DNA of 64,000 nt from Nematostella vectensis (GCF_932526225.1 NC_064043.1:2377501-2441500), one strand, 5' to 3'. Positions 23,301 to 50,395 are shown, counted from the stretch's first letter. The notes: a model not told the origin generated them from the letters alone. Translations and numbers: made by a program.

Positions 23301-26300
23301 GTGGGGCTGATGGTGTTATGTCCTGTTTATAGGGTGGGGCTGATGGTGTTATGTCCTGTTTATAGGGTGGGGCTGATGGTGTTCATGTCCTGTTTATAGG
23401 GTGGGGCTGATGGTGTTATGTCCTGTTTATAGGGTGGAGCTGATAGTGTTCATGTCCTGTTTATAGGGTGGGGCTGATGTGTTCATGTCCTGTTTATAGG
23501 GTGGGGCTGATGGTGTTATTTCCTGTTTATAGGGTGGGGCTGATGGTGTTATGTCCTGTTTATAGGGTGGGGCTGATGTGTTCATGTCCTGTTTTTAGAG
23601 TGGGGCTGATGGTGTTATGTCCTGTTTATAGGGTGGGGCTGATGGTGTTATGTCCTGTTTATAGGGTGGGGCTGATGGTGTTATGTCCTGTTTATAGGGT
23701 GGGGCTGATGGCGTTATGTCCTGTTTATAGGGTGGGGCTGATGATGCTCATGTCCTGTTTATAGGGTGGGCTGATGGTGTTATGTCCTGTTTATAGGGTG
23801 GAGCTGATGCCGTTCTCGCCAGGTGTACTCAAATAGTGATGAATCATCCCGGTGAAGTCATGCCTATGGATGACGCCCAACGCGAGAATATTTTGTTAAC
23901 CCTCAAGCGAATGCAGCAGAGACAGCTACGAGTAGTAGCCTTCGCTGTCAGGGAGTTCACGGGTACGAAAATATGCTTTGCAACGACTAACAACAAATAA
24001 CAACAAGTAATGATACTAACAGAAATCTTAGGAATCGGGCCGCCATTTACTGCCTCCCCCAAATGACATACTTTGAGTGAAAAAAGGTCAGTCTGGCCTT
24101 CAACACCCATAAGAACAATACGGCGTATCTAGCTTGTACGTGATAAGCACGCAAGGGATAATGGGATAATGCGAATGCTTAATCTTCCCATGATGCATAG
24201 CGCAGAGATTTGTGCTACTGACTAGCTAAGGAACTTCGCCGGTTCCCTGTAGTTTTTCATTAGCCTTACAAAAGAAACGATTTAAAGGATGTACATTTGT
24301 TTTTAAGTAATTCTAATATTTTTGTTGTGTTTTCAGAGGAGCCGAACTGGGATGAGGAAAACCGTATTCTATCAGACATGCATTTCGTGGGTTTCGTTGG
24401 CATGGAGGAAAGTGTCAGAGGAGAGGTATGCAATTCTATAAAACTGTCTCCATAAGACCTCCCAACCTCCACCAGGTATTCGTCTATGTCATTCCATTAC
24501 TTGCATTACACTCTCCTACCCTTCCGACCTCCAAAACGTATTCCTCACACTTCGACCCCCAATCCCCCACATGGGCACGACTTGCAGTTTTGATGTCTTA
24601 CGATGGTCCATTATGCTGCATTTCTATCGGCTAATTCATGCAGTGACTTATTAAAAATTCCTTGCCATTAGCAGTTTACTTTCACACGAAAAAAGAGTGC
24701 GAGATCTATATTTCTTTTAATAATAAGAGTAACCCATTTTTTAGGTGTCGGAAGCCATACTAAGATGCCGCCGAGCCGGGTTGATGATTACCATGGTAAC
24801 AGGCGCAAGTCTGCAGACCGCAGGCTCATTTGCGCAGAACTGCGGTATACTCACTCCGAACAAGTATTGGCCAGCGGTCGAGAAAACCATTATCGGCTAT
24901 GACAGCAAGCTACTGAATGAAGAGATCAGTGATGACTCTGGGAAGGTATGTTTAGATGATGATGGCGAAGACGACAAAGATGATGATGTTAGTGATCTGA
25001 TAATGATGATGGTGACTATGATAACGGTGATGATGATGTTGATGATGATGATGGTAGTGGTGGTGAAGATGATGATGATGATGATGATGATGGTATGATC
25101 TAATGATGATTATTATGATTATGATGGCGATGATGAAGATGATGATGGTGTTGAGGGTGACTGATAATAGTGGCTTGTTTCGTTGTTGTGGCTGTAGTTG
25201 TTTATGACGATGATGGTGATAATGATGTAGGTAATGGCTGTAGCTTGTGTCCTAACGCCCTGCCATGTCTTAATCCTACCCTCTAGATCTCTCAAGTCGA
25301 GTTTGACAAGCTGTGGCCTGACGTGCGCGTCGTGTCCCGGTGTACCCCGGAGGGCAAGCGCTCGTTCATGCAGGCGATCAGACGCAGCCGCGTGCGGCGT
25401 GAGGGTGAGGTTGTCGCCGTGGTCGCGTCCGGTGTGCACGATGCGAACTTCCTTAGAGACGCAGATGTTGGACTAAGCATGGTAAGATATAGAGGTGGGC
25501 GGATCTAGAGTTGTAACAGCTTAGGTGACTAGTCACTCATATCCACTAGGTAAGGTATATAGGCGGGTATAGAGTTGTAACAACGTAGGCGACTGGTCAC
25601 TCTTATCCACTAGGTTAGAAATATGGGCGGGTATAGAGTTGTAACAGCTTAGGTGACTGGTCACTCATATCCATTAGGTAAGGTATATGGGCGGGTATAG
25701 AGTTGTAACAACGTAGGTGACTGGTCACTCTTATCCACTAGGTTAGAAATATGGGCGGGTATAGAAATGTAACAGCTTAGGTGACTAGTCACTCATATCC
25801 ACTAGGTTAGAAATATGGGCAGGTATAGAGATGTAACAGCTTAGGTGACTAGTCACCGATATAGTTTACTAGCCATCGCCTTAAGTACACCCAACAATTA
25901 TTGTCACCTCATGTCATTACAGTCACAAAAAATCGACTCAAAGAAACTATAGCTAATAATCCGGACATAAGCAGTTGCGATACCTAGTGATCCATAATAA
26001 GGAGGTTTATTTTTATTTTATTTTTGTGATCTCCCTCTCTCACAGGGCGCAACAGGAACTGATATTGCTCAAGAGGCGAGTGATATCGTGCTCAAAGGTG
26101 ATAAGTTTAGCAGCGTCCTGGATACGATCAAATGGGGACGTCACATCTACGAGACAGTACTCAAGTTCCTCCAGTTCCAACTGACGGCTACCTGGGTGAC
26201 GATGATCGTGCTTATCATCGGGGCAATCCTATTCCAGGTATGTTAGTGAAGGTCCTATGTTTTCCAGGTAGTCCGCCACACCAAAAACAGTAGTAAAATG

Positions 26301-28963
26301 TAAAGCAAACGAATAAGATGTGTTGTGACAATTTGCAAACGAACTTGCAAACACTATATACAAAGTTAACAGAAAAGCAACGCACTTGTGCCGATTGATT
26401 TTAATGTTTTTAAATAATTTGCTTCCAATTATTTAATAAAAACAAAAAAAAAGGTTTCACGGACAAGGGACCTTTAATATCAATGTTCTCGCTCCCCTGT
26501 TCTTTGTAGAAAAGCATCTTCTCCGCGGCTCAGCTCTTATGGCTGAACTTGATAATGGACGCACTGGCTTCACTCGCTCTCACCGGCGACCACCCGACCG
26601 ACGACATCCTACGCCACAAGCCTTACGGGCGAAACAAACCGCTCATATCACGTGCCGTGCTGCGTAACGTAATCGGTCACGCAATCTATCAGGTGAGATA
26701 CTCTTGGCAACCCAGGAATGAATACCCTTTTTATCCAATCAAATGCCAAGATAGCCGTATTTACCCCTGGGTTAGCGCTAACCTGCTTTCTAGGAACCGG
26801 CGCCAGATTGTTTGATCATCGCTCAGTTAAGGCTGGTTCTCACGACGACGTAAACGTTAGCGGAGACGAAAGCGTTAGAGTCTTATGTCGCGTGAACACC
26901 GGCTCGACGTAGGCTTAAGGTTTTACGCATGCTCAGTTCGTAGTCTAGTGCCCATACCTCCTCGACGAGCCAAAGCTGGATGGGTTAATTTATGCTTATG
27001 ATCCGCTTATGCTTACGTCCATCCGGTTTTCACACGACGTAAGCGTAGCATAGACGATCTTCTTGCGCTTACGTCGAGCCGGTTCTCACGCGACATAAGA
27101 CTCTTACGCTTCAGTCTCCGCTTAAGCTTACGTCCCTCGTGAGAACCAGCCTTTAGGATTGACATAAGATAATATGCGCTTTCTATTAACTGTATTGCGC
27201 AAATATCGTTTTTTTTTTGTTTACTGTGTGAGGTTTATCGTGGCAGGTTGTGTAGATTGCTGGTGGTAATAGCGTGACTGTTGCGTAACGTTTTTTCGTG
27301 ACATAATATGTTACATAAATCAATTGCTATTATGTTTATTACGTGAAAGTTGCGTGACGCTTTTCGTGACATGTTGTTTGACATGACCCATTTTTTCGTA
27401 GATTGCTATTGTGTTGATTGCCTGAGGTTTTTTGTGACACGTTGTGTGACATTCTCTCGTAGATCGCTATGAGGTTTATCGCGTGACTATTGCGTGACGT
27501 TTTTCGTGACACGTTGTGTGATATTCTCTCGTAGTTTGCTATGGTGTTCATCGCGTGACTGTTGCGTGACTTTTTTGGTGACACATTCTGTGACATTCTC
27601 TTGTAGATCGCTGTGGTTTTCATCGTGATTTACCTGATAGCGGACTTTACGGACACGCGGTTCGGGTACAGCGCGGAGAGCTTGTGTCGCCCCACTCAGC
27701 ATTCCACCATGGTATTCACGACGTTCATCCTCATGCAGCTTTTCAACGAGGTCAACTGCAGGCGTGTCTCCAGCAGAAACGTGTTCTCTGGGCCGTTCGA
27801 CTGGGTCTTTCTGATTGTCTTGCTTCTATGCATTGGAGTACAGGTAAGATGGCGTGACAAGTGTTGTGACACCATTTGTTTGAGTAATGCCTAGTGCACA
27901 CTAGCGACGTATCGACATAACGACATGGGCGCGCGCACTCTTTTAAGCCCGACATAACGGCATGGACACAATGACATAAAAGAAAAAACATGTTTTTTTC
28001 TCTTATGTCGTTATGTTCATGTCGTTATGTTGGGCTTATATCAAAATGTCGAACCATTCACACTTGAACATATGAACATAAGGGTGTGCGAGCCTATGTC
28101 ATTATGTCGTTATGTCACTAGTGTGCACCAGGCAAAATAGCACGATTTTCACTCAGTCAGATCAGGGATTATTGCGTGACTAGCATTGTAACACAATAGA
28201 GGGATGCTGTTACTTGTTTGTTACTCTTGTGTCCGACTTTTGACGGAAAGATTTTGTTCTGCAATGTAATCTATTGCAATCTATGGGAAATAACCTCACG
28301 TTTGAGTTGGCAAATGACTTATTCATAAATCCATTCTGCTTACGGCTCTGTTCAGTTCTTTACTGACGCAATCCATGATATACCTGATAAGTGTCATGAG
28401 GTATTGCGTGACTTACAAATTCCTTCCGCCAGATCATAATCGTTCAATTCTTCACCAACTCATTCCGTGTCGAGCCTCTGGATTGGCAGCAGTGGTTGTG
28501 GTGCTTTTTCTTCGGCTTCTCGGAGCTCATCTGGGGACAGATCATCTTCTCGGTCCCTAAGGGCGTCATCCCGCGGTTCTTCAGGTGCTGCAGCAGGGGC
28601 GTGGGCCCTGGTACGGGGGGCTGCTGTGCCGCATTGACGTGTCTGAGGGGTATCCGGAGCAAGAAGCAAAGGGTAAGCAATTGATTGTTGCTCTTCTCAG
28701 CTTAATCTATCAAAAACACAAATGAGTGTAAGAACTGGGTGATGAAGTATGTATTTTTATCCCACTAATCAAGAAACACCCCTCATCCCAGGCCCCATAA
28801 TAGTTGGCCGCGCCTTGCTTATTTTGAGTAGACTATATTAGACAATCTTTCTTTGCATTTTTCTTTGCAAAAGAGTGTCTTGTACGAATTCTATGGAGCC
28901 GGCCACCACGCATCAACACGCTCACGAGGAGGATCTGCTAACTCGGTCAGGCCTGTGGTGTGA
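17394..28963 (+). CDS. PMCA-family P-type ATPase with degenerate catalytic motifs and two N domains
   Basis: Fifteen exons with GT-AG introns: 17394-18755, 19942-20133, 20503-20686, 21011-21105, 21647-21814, 22419-22646, 23797-23962, 24337-24425, 24745-24945, 25287-25481, 26046-26237, 26510-26692, 27607-27843, 28433-28672 and 28874-28963, in frame throughout, about 1273 residues. PMCA landmarks appear in order: cytosolic N-terminus, TM1-TM2 (about 86-150), actuator domain, TM3-TM4 with PEGLS (350-354), P-domain start, two N domains, P-domain end and TM5-TM10. TM4 Glu351 and TM6 NLIMD (Asn1037, Asp1041), equivalent to PMCA Ca2+ ligands, are kept. The catalytic motifs are altered: NKES (221-224) for TGES, NKTGV (393-397) for DKTGT with Asn in place of the phosphorylated Asp, TGAS (847-850) for TGDN, and ASGVHD (942-947) for GDGxND. 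A pump cycle is therefore not expected; a Ca2+-binding, regulatory or scaffold role is inference. The last exon (SVLYEF...) is less certain: reading through the exon-14 donor adds VSN and a stop at 28679-28681. Confidence 0.88.
18722..18881. repeat. two-copy duplication of the exon 1 / intron 1 junction
   Basis: The last 30 or so bases of exon 1 with the first 45 or so of intron 1 are repeated about 87 bp downstream (ATCAACGCCAGCTACAATTC, then ATCCAGTTAAGAACACAGTT). The second copy has TT where the real donor has GT. Confidence 0.9.
18882..19941. other. intron 1 of the PMCA-like gene
   Basis: AT-rich intron sequence, with no exon or repeat recognised apart from the junction duplication at its start. 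Confidence 0.6.
20651..20975. repeat. 41-bp minisatellite made of exon 3 end plus 5' splice site
   Basis: About eight units of GTGTCTGGCGTATGGAACCA followed by CGCCTTTCAAAGGTAGGTCAC. The first unit contains the real exon 3 end (TTCAAAG, ending at 20686) and donor GTAGGT. Later units keep TTCAAAG|GTAGGT or a near variant. Most units also carry the E-box CACGTG. Confidence 0.93.
21318..21505. repeat. 31-bp minisatellite in intron 4
   Basis: Six near-identical units beginning GGGTAGTTCAACTACTCATG. No exon edge is included. Confidence 0.95.
21647..24425 (+). other. N-domain copy B of the PMCA-like gene (exons 5 to 8)
   Basis: A second full series follows immediately: [12 protein letters not shown] (like NRMTVVQAYVG), then [13 protein letters not shown], then [13 protein letters not shown], then [17 protein letters not shown] (like YSKGASEIVLKKCCKIL), then [11 protein letters not shown], then WDEENRI....[13 protein letters not shown]. 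Intron phases are 0, 0, 1, 0, as in copy A. Copy B starts just after the position of the DKTGT motif, so the duplication covers the whole N domain plus its return strand but not the P-domain core. Exons 2-5 (639 nt) and exons 5-8 (651 nt) are each whole numbers of codons, so skipping either set would leave one N domain in frame. Confidence 0.85.
22695..23796. repeat. 33-bp minisatellite made of the exon 7 3' splice site and exon start
   Basis: About 33 units of GGTGGGGCTGATGGTGTTAT followed by GTCCTGTTTATAG. The real exon 7 begins at 23797 directly after the last TTTATAG, with GGTGGAGCTGATGCCGTTCT, so each unit is a copy of acceptor plus the first codons of the exon. A segment starting near 22938 is repeated about 530 bp later (near 23468) with identical variants, so there is a higher-order unit as well. 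Confidence 0.95.
24950..25165. repeat. GATGAT-type microsatellite
   Basis: Trinucleotide GAT/GTG-rich run at the start of intron 9. It immediately follows the exon 9 donor. Confidence 0.9.
25482..25860. repeat. about 70-bp minisatellite starting at the exon 10 donor
   Basis: Roughly five units. The first starts at the real donor (ATG|GTAAGATATAG); the next ones begin CACTAG|GTAAGGTATAT or the variant TAGGTTAGAAATATGGGCGG. The donor itself is therefore part of the amplified unit. Confidence 0.88.
26830..27152. mobile_element. MITE with TTA target duplication in intron 12
   Basis: Termini AGGCTGGTTCTCACGA and its inverted partner TCGTGAGAACCAGCCT are flanked by TTA on both sides (26827-26829, 27153-27155). 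The interior is rich in CTTACGTC-type words. A 3-bp TTA duplication suits PIF/Harbinger-type non-autonomous elements (inference). Confidence 0.8.
27240..27606. repeat. about 75-bp minisatellite made of the exon 13 3' splice site and exon start
   Basis: Four to five diverged units contain TCTCGTAG|ATCGCTATGAGGTTTATC. This matches the real junction TCTTGTAG|ATCGCTGTGGTTTTCATC at 27606/27607. Confidence 0.88.
27890..28132. mobile_element. palindromic MITE in intron 13
   Basis: Ends CCTAGTGCACACTAGCGAC and, inverted, CCTGGTGCACACTAGTGAC. The interior is also largely self-complementary (ATGTCGTTATGT words on both arms), so the whole element of about 240 bp can fold as a hairpin. Confidence 0.8.
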
Positions 28964-29254
28964 CGTCATGGCACCTGGAGGCCTGTGGTGTGACGTCATG
29001 GCACTCGAAAGCTTGTGACTTCATGGCACTCGAAGGCTTGTGGTGTGACGTCATGGCACTCGAAGGCTTGTGGTGTGACGTCATGGCCATCGAAGGCTTG
29101 TGGTGTGACGTCATGGCACTCGAAGGCTTGTGGTGTGACGTTATGGCACTCGAAGGCTTGTGGTGTGACGTCATGGCACACGAAGGCCTATGGTGTGATG
29201 TCATGGCATTTGAAGGCTTGTGGTGTGACGTCATGGCACTCGAAGGCTTGTTGA
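28949..29254. repeat. about 30-bp minisatellite over the PMCA-like stop codon, with TGACGTCA boxes
   Basis: About ten units of GGCTTGTGGTGTGACGTCAT plus GGCACTCGAA. The first unit contains the last codons and TGA of exon 15. Seven units have an exact TGACGTCA palindrome, the consensus cAMP-response element. Confidence 0.9.
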
Positions 29255-31159
29255 GACGCTACGTAACAATTTTTTTAGTATATCAATTACGACAAACCAG
29301 TGGTATGACGTCATTCCACTAATGATTTTTAACCGTCGCAGTGTGACGATAATTAACACTGGAACATTAATATCAAACACTGAGAAGTTAAAAAATCACA
29401 TAATTTGTTTTATAAAAAATACGAACGAGGAAGTAAACCTAGTCACTAAGATGCCTGCAACATGATGTCATTATTTTTTTCAGATCAAAGCACTTCCATA
29501 AACAATTCAGAATTACGTCACATTCTTAGATGTAAGTCTCTTATGACATCACATCCAATAAGTTTGACATTAGGAAAGCGTATACATTCTGTAAAGTGTT
29601 TTGCTAAAGAATGCCCATATATATATATATATATTTTGCATCGCCAAGTAAAAGAAATGAGTCTTTTTTTTTAAGTAATAGTGAATTCATTCGCTACAAT
29701 ATTTTATAATAAATGCAGTGCATATTCAACATACAATATTTATCACTATCGTACAACAATCATATATATAATCGTTTGTATCAAAACACGTTCTTCAATA
29801 GAAATAAAATCCATTAACTCAATACTCGCCAGTCCTTCACGACACTTATTTTTCCAGCACTCGAAAGAATATCGACAACTCTTTCCAGCACTCGAAAGAA
29901 TATCGACAACTCCTTTATTATTGTTTTTAACTGAAATTCTGCATTGAGCGGGAACAAAAATGACGGCGTGATTGAACATCTTTTATTTTGCGATGTTTTG
30001 AGAATTGCGATTGCTCCTCGTTGCTGCCAATAGTGTAATGAGCTCCACCCTTCCCTAGTCACAAGCTTTCAGTAACTGAAAGCTTGGCTAAACAGCTAGC
30101 ATTTGCTGCATGATGTTCTGTTGTGCTTTAAAGAAACAACAAAATGTTTCAATTTTTGCACTGTTTATTCGACATATAAAAAACACAATTTAAGCCAGAG
30201 CTTATAATAAATGGTATTGTTGCTTAGAATTTGTACAGTAAATTTTATCTACTTAAATATTCCATAAGTCTATGGATACACTGATACATTAAAGCGCGGG
30301 TAGCAATTGGGAACGCTTCCATCGTGCCTAAGCCCAGTAAAGCACTCAATACTTGGTCCAGCCAGTTTCTTTCATACTCGAACCTAATTTCTTTATTTGC
30401 CTGGGCAGTAGGGCATAACATAGGTTCAAACCACAAGGCGATTCTATGGTTGCCAAAAGTCAAAAACAGTGAATTTATACAAAAATAATTAATCAGCAAG
30501 TTTGGAAATCGAAACAAAACACTTCCCGTCGAGCACCAAGAGGTGGGTGGGGGTTAGAATTATTGTCAACGAATTGCAGTTATTAAATCTAAGGGGAGGG
30601 TTTTATACGGAGGTCTGCTGCAGAAGACCTACTGGTATCTCTTGGTTTTACGCAAATAATAAGTTATCTCGCAAGGTCTCAAGGTGTGCCGTATCATTTT
30701 CAGTATATCACGTGGTAGGGGTAGGAGTTGTTCTCATAGTTGGGTAGAGACTTGATCGAGGAAAGTGACACATTATATAGAGAATAGATGCAGCAGAGCC
30801 GTTTATAACTTGAGAATATTGTGTAGCGGTGAAGCGCAACCAGCAATAAGCAATATTTGACCAGCAAATCCGCCATGATTAACGTGCAACCATTGACAAC
30901 CGCCAACAAAATAGCCATTGAAGAATTCGTGGTTAGGGGTCATTCTGAAAGATAGAGATAAAAATAAATCAGAAAACATCTCCAGAGCTCTTGAGATTCA
31001 TCCCTAAAGACGCATGCTAAAATTACTTAAAATATTGTTCTCAAGAGATGCTGCGGATTACTGCGCAAATTTTTAATTTAAATTTTTGAAACAATAACTA
31101 ATATACTAATAATAAACTCTAGTGGTGGTGGTATGCCACCGCTGACCTGCAAACCGAAG
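29255..31159. other. intergenic region between two convergent genes
   Basis: AT-rich, with a 30-bp duplication (CACTCGAAAGAATATCGACA, 29858-29912) and one isolated exon-like frame described separately. I see nothing else. Confidence 0.5.
30245..30400 (-). CDS. orphan terminal-exon-like frame, unknown protein
   Basis: On the minus strand a pyrimidine-rich acceptor (TGCCCTACTGCCCAG) at 30401 is followed by 51 codons, ANKEIRFEYERNWLDQVLSA to the C-terminal end RLMEYLSR, then TAA. AATAAA stands on the same strand about 80 bases later (near 30163-30168). The composition looks protein-like (Trp, amphipathic helices), but no partner exon was found before the USP stop codon at 31160. It could be a relic of a lost gene or an exon carried by a transposon. 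I do not recognise the family. Confidence 0.3.
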   Translation of the reverse strand, partial: ANKEIRFEYERNWLDQVLSALLGLGTMEAFPIATRALMYQCIHRLMEYLSR

Positions 31160-48391
<17,232 letters not shown>

Positions 48392-48420
48392 CTTGGAATT
48401 ACGTCAGGAACTCCGCCAAC

Positions 48421-48512
48421 TTGTCCCCAGGGTCTTCTGGGTAATTTCCAATATGGCGTCTAGTTAGAAGCGTTTGAAAATTACCCAGAAGACCCTGGGG
48501 ACGAGGTTGGGG
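48421..48512. mobile_element. 92-bp inverted-repeat insertion in the USP 5' region
   Basis: Arms TCCCCAGGGTCTTCTGGGTA and TACCCAGAAGACCCTGGGGA are perfect inverted repeats extended by AATTT (about 24 bp). ACTCCGCCAAC flanks the insert on both sides (48410-48420, 48513-48523), a likely target-site duplication. It lies about 30-120 bp upstream of the USP ATG. Confidence 0.85.
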
Positions 48513-49175
48513 ACTCCGCCAACATTCAACACTAAAACGAAACTAATTTTAACTCAAGAACGCGTTCTTGCGCTGCAGCCGTGCGCGTCCTGAAAAAGCA
48601 GGGAGCACAACTTTTTCTTCTTGTAGAAGATCAAGGGAGGTTTGGAGGAAATTAGCTTTAGAAATGATAAATAACAGTATCTTGGTTGATTTGTTGTGCG
48701 CAATTAGGCAAAGCCATCACCGGGAGGGTACCACTGTATTTTAGAATAGATAGTGAGCCACTCAGGAAAGTTACGCGTTTTGGAATTAATTAAAGTGTTT
48801 TCCTTTTGGATACGAATTACTCCCTATTTCGACATAAATGTAGTTTTGCCTCCTCCGGATATAAGGAGGTAATTAGGGAAAACCGCAGATATCTGCTGCG
48901 AGCAGTGTAGGCGAGGGAAGGTTTCACCAAAAATTAAAAGAACCGAACAAATAAATTAAATCCTTTTCTTTAACGATGAGCATTCGAGCACATACAATGC
49001 GAGTACGGCAAAGTTGGGCAAGATTTTAAGTGAACTTCAGAATTTGTTGTAACAGATTGGATATTCACTCGAACATTCCAAAAAACAATTCACAACTCTA
49101 ATATTGACAATTGTTTTTAGTTCAACGAAAACTGGTACCCGACTCTGCTAAATTTTTGTCTTTAAGGCTAAGTTT

Positions 49176-49697
49176 AAACGTCGTATTATCCATGAGCAAT
49201 CCCGTACCCAGAGGGACTAGAGGTCTCAACTATATAATTTGAAAAAAAATCAAATCAGACTTCTTGGTTTAACTCTTCTCGGTTTGGGGGCAGTTATTTG
49301 GCATGCACAATCCATGAGTCAAGGATACTCGCACACACACACACACAACGGCCGAAGGTCCACTTTCGGTTCTTAATAGACGTGCTATTTGTAGACAAAA
49401 CTATAAAGCACAAGCCAGATCACTCTGGTATGTAGCCAAACCCGACAATAAATGTCCAGTGGAGATACTGCAGAGTAAAAAAAATCCCTCTTTGTTCTTT
49501 CGGGGGTGGTCAGATTTTTATCAGAGAAAATTAGGTCCACTTTTTCGGATGCCAAATTTCCCCCACCCCAGGAAAAATCCTGGGTACGGGCCTGATGAGC
49601 TGAATTCAATGCAAATGCATTGAATCAAGTCTACTTTTCTACTATCTTTATTTGCATGCATTTGCATTGAATGCGGCTCATGGATAATACGACGTTT
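49176..49697. mobile_element. element with perfect 22-bp terminal inverted repeats
   Basis: AAACGTCGTATTATCCATGA plus GC at the left is exactly inverted at the right, with weaker similarity continuing outward. The interior (about 480 bp) has no clear coding frame. It contains a CCTGGGTACGGGCCTGA-type word shared with repeats near 55130, plus a direct repeat of GCAAATGCATTGAAT near the right end. Confidence 0.75.
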
Positions 49698-50395
49698 GTA
49701 CTTAGACTTAGACTTCTTTAGGGCAGACACGAACAACAATGAAATAAATCTTTTTTTTTTTTTTCAACGGCGAGCATGCGCATACACACGAACGAGCGGA
49801 GTGCGCAGGCGCGTTTCCAGGATTGGCCAATGGGGGGGGGGGGGGGGGGGGCTGGTCCATAAGTACAGGGACATCACTTTCTCGCGAGATTTCTCGGAAA
49901 AGTATACTCGAGGAAATTCCGCGAAGATGCCGGGTAATCGAAAACTCGGTATTTTTATTCGTCCAGGAATTTGTAATCTTTTGATGAGTATGTAGACGGC
50001 CATGCAGGAGAAAAGCATGCCTCCTTCAAATCCTTTTTTATCAAGCTACTAAGCGTCAAGACTTCTTTTGCTGCCATTCAACACGCACAAAAAAATTAAA
50101 AATCTCTTACCCCTTTGCAAGCTGCCTAGCTACCTTCTTTACATGCTAGCCCAGAATAAGCTTAAAGTGGTAGACTAAAACTGGTTTGATCGATTGCGAC
50201 GATCTGGTTCAATGTTCTGACAAACAGAGCGTGAGGCCGTAAATACAAATAAACAGGCACTGCCTTATAGCGGAGCCAGCATTTGTTCTCTCACAAATTC
50301 GCGGAACAGCGGAACATCCCTGCCCTGAAGACGCTTGGCAACTTGAGTTTTTTTATATTGAAAACATTTTTACTCCCACCTCCCCTAGGCACTGA

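Noticed and set aside
22706-23764. Two identical 98-codon frames
   Set aside because: They translate the exon 7 acceptor array, not a gene.
23823-23962. Exon 7 starting at the CCAG at 23822
   Set aside because: The required frame meets a stop within 11 codons; starting at 23797 restores [11 protein letters not shown], matching the PMCA KGASEIVLKKC block.
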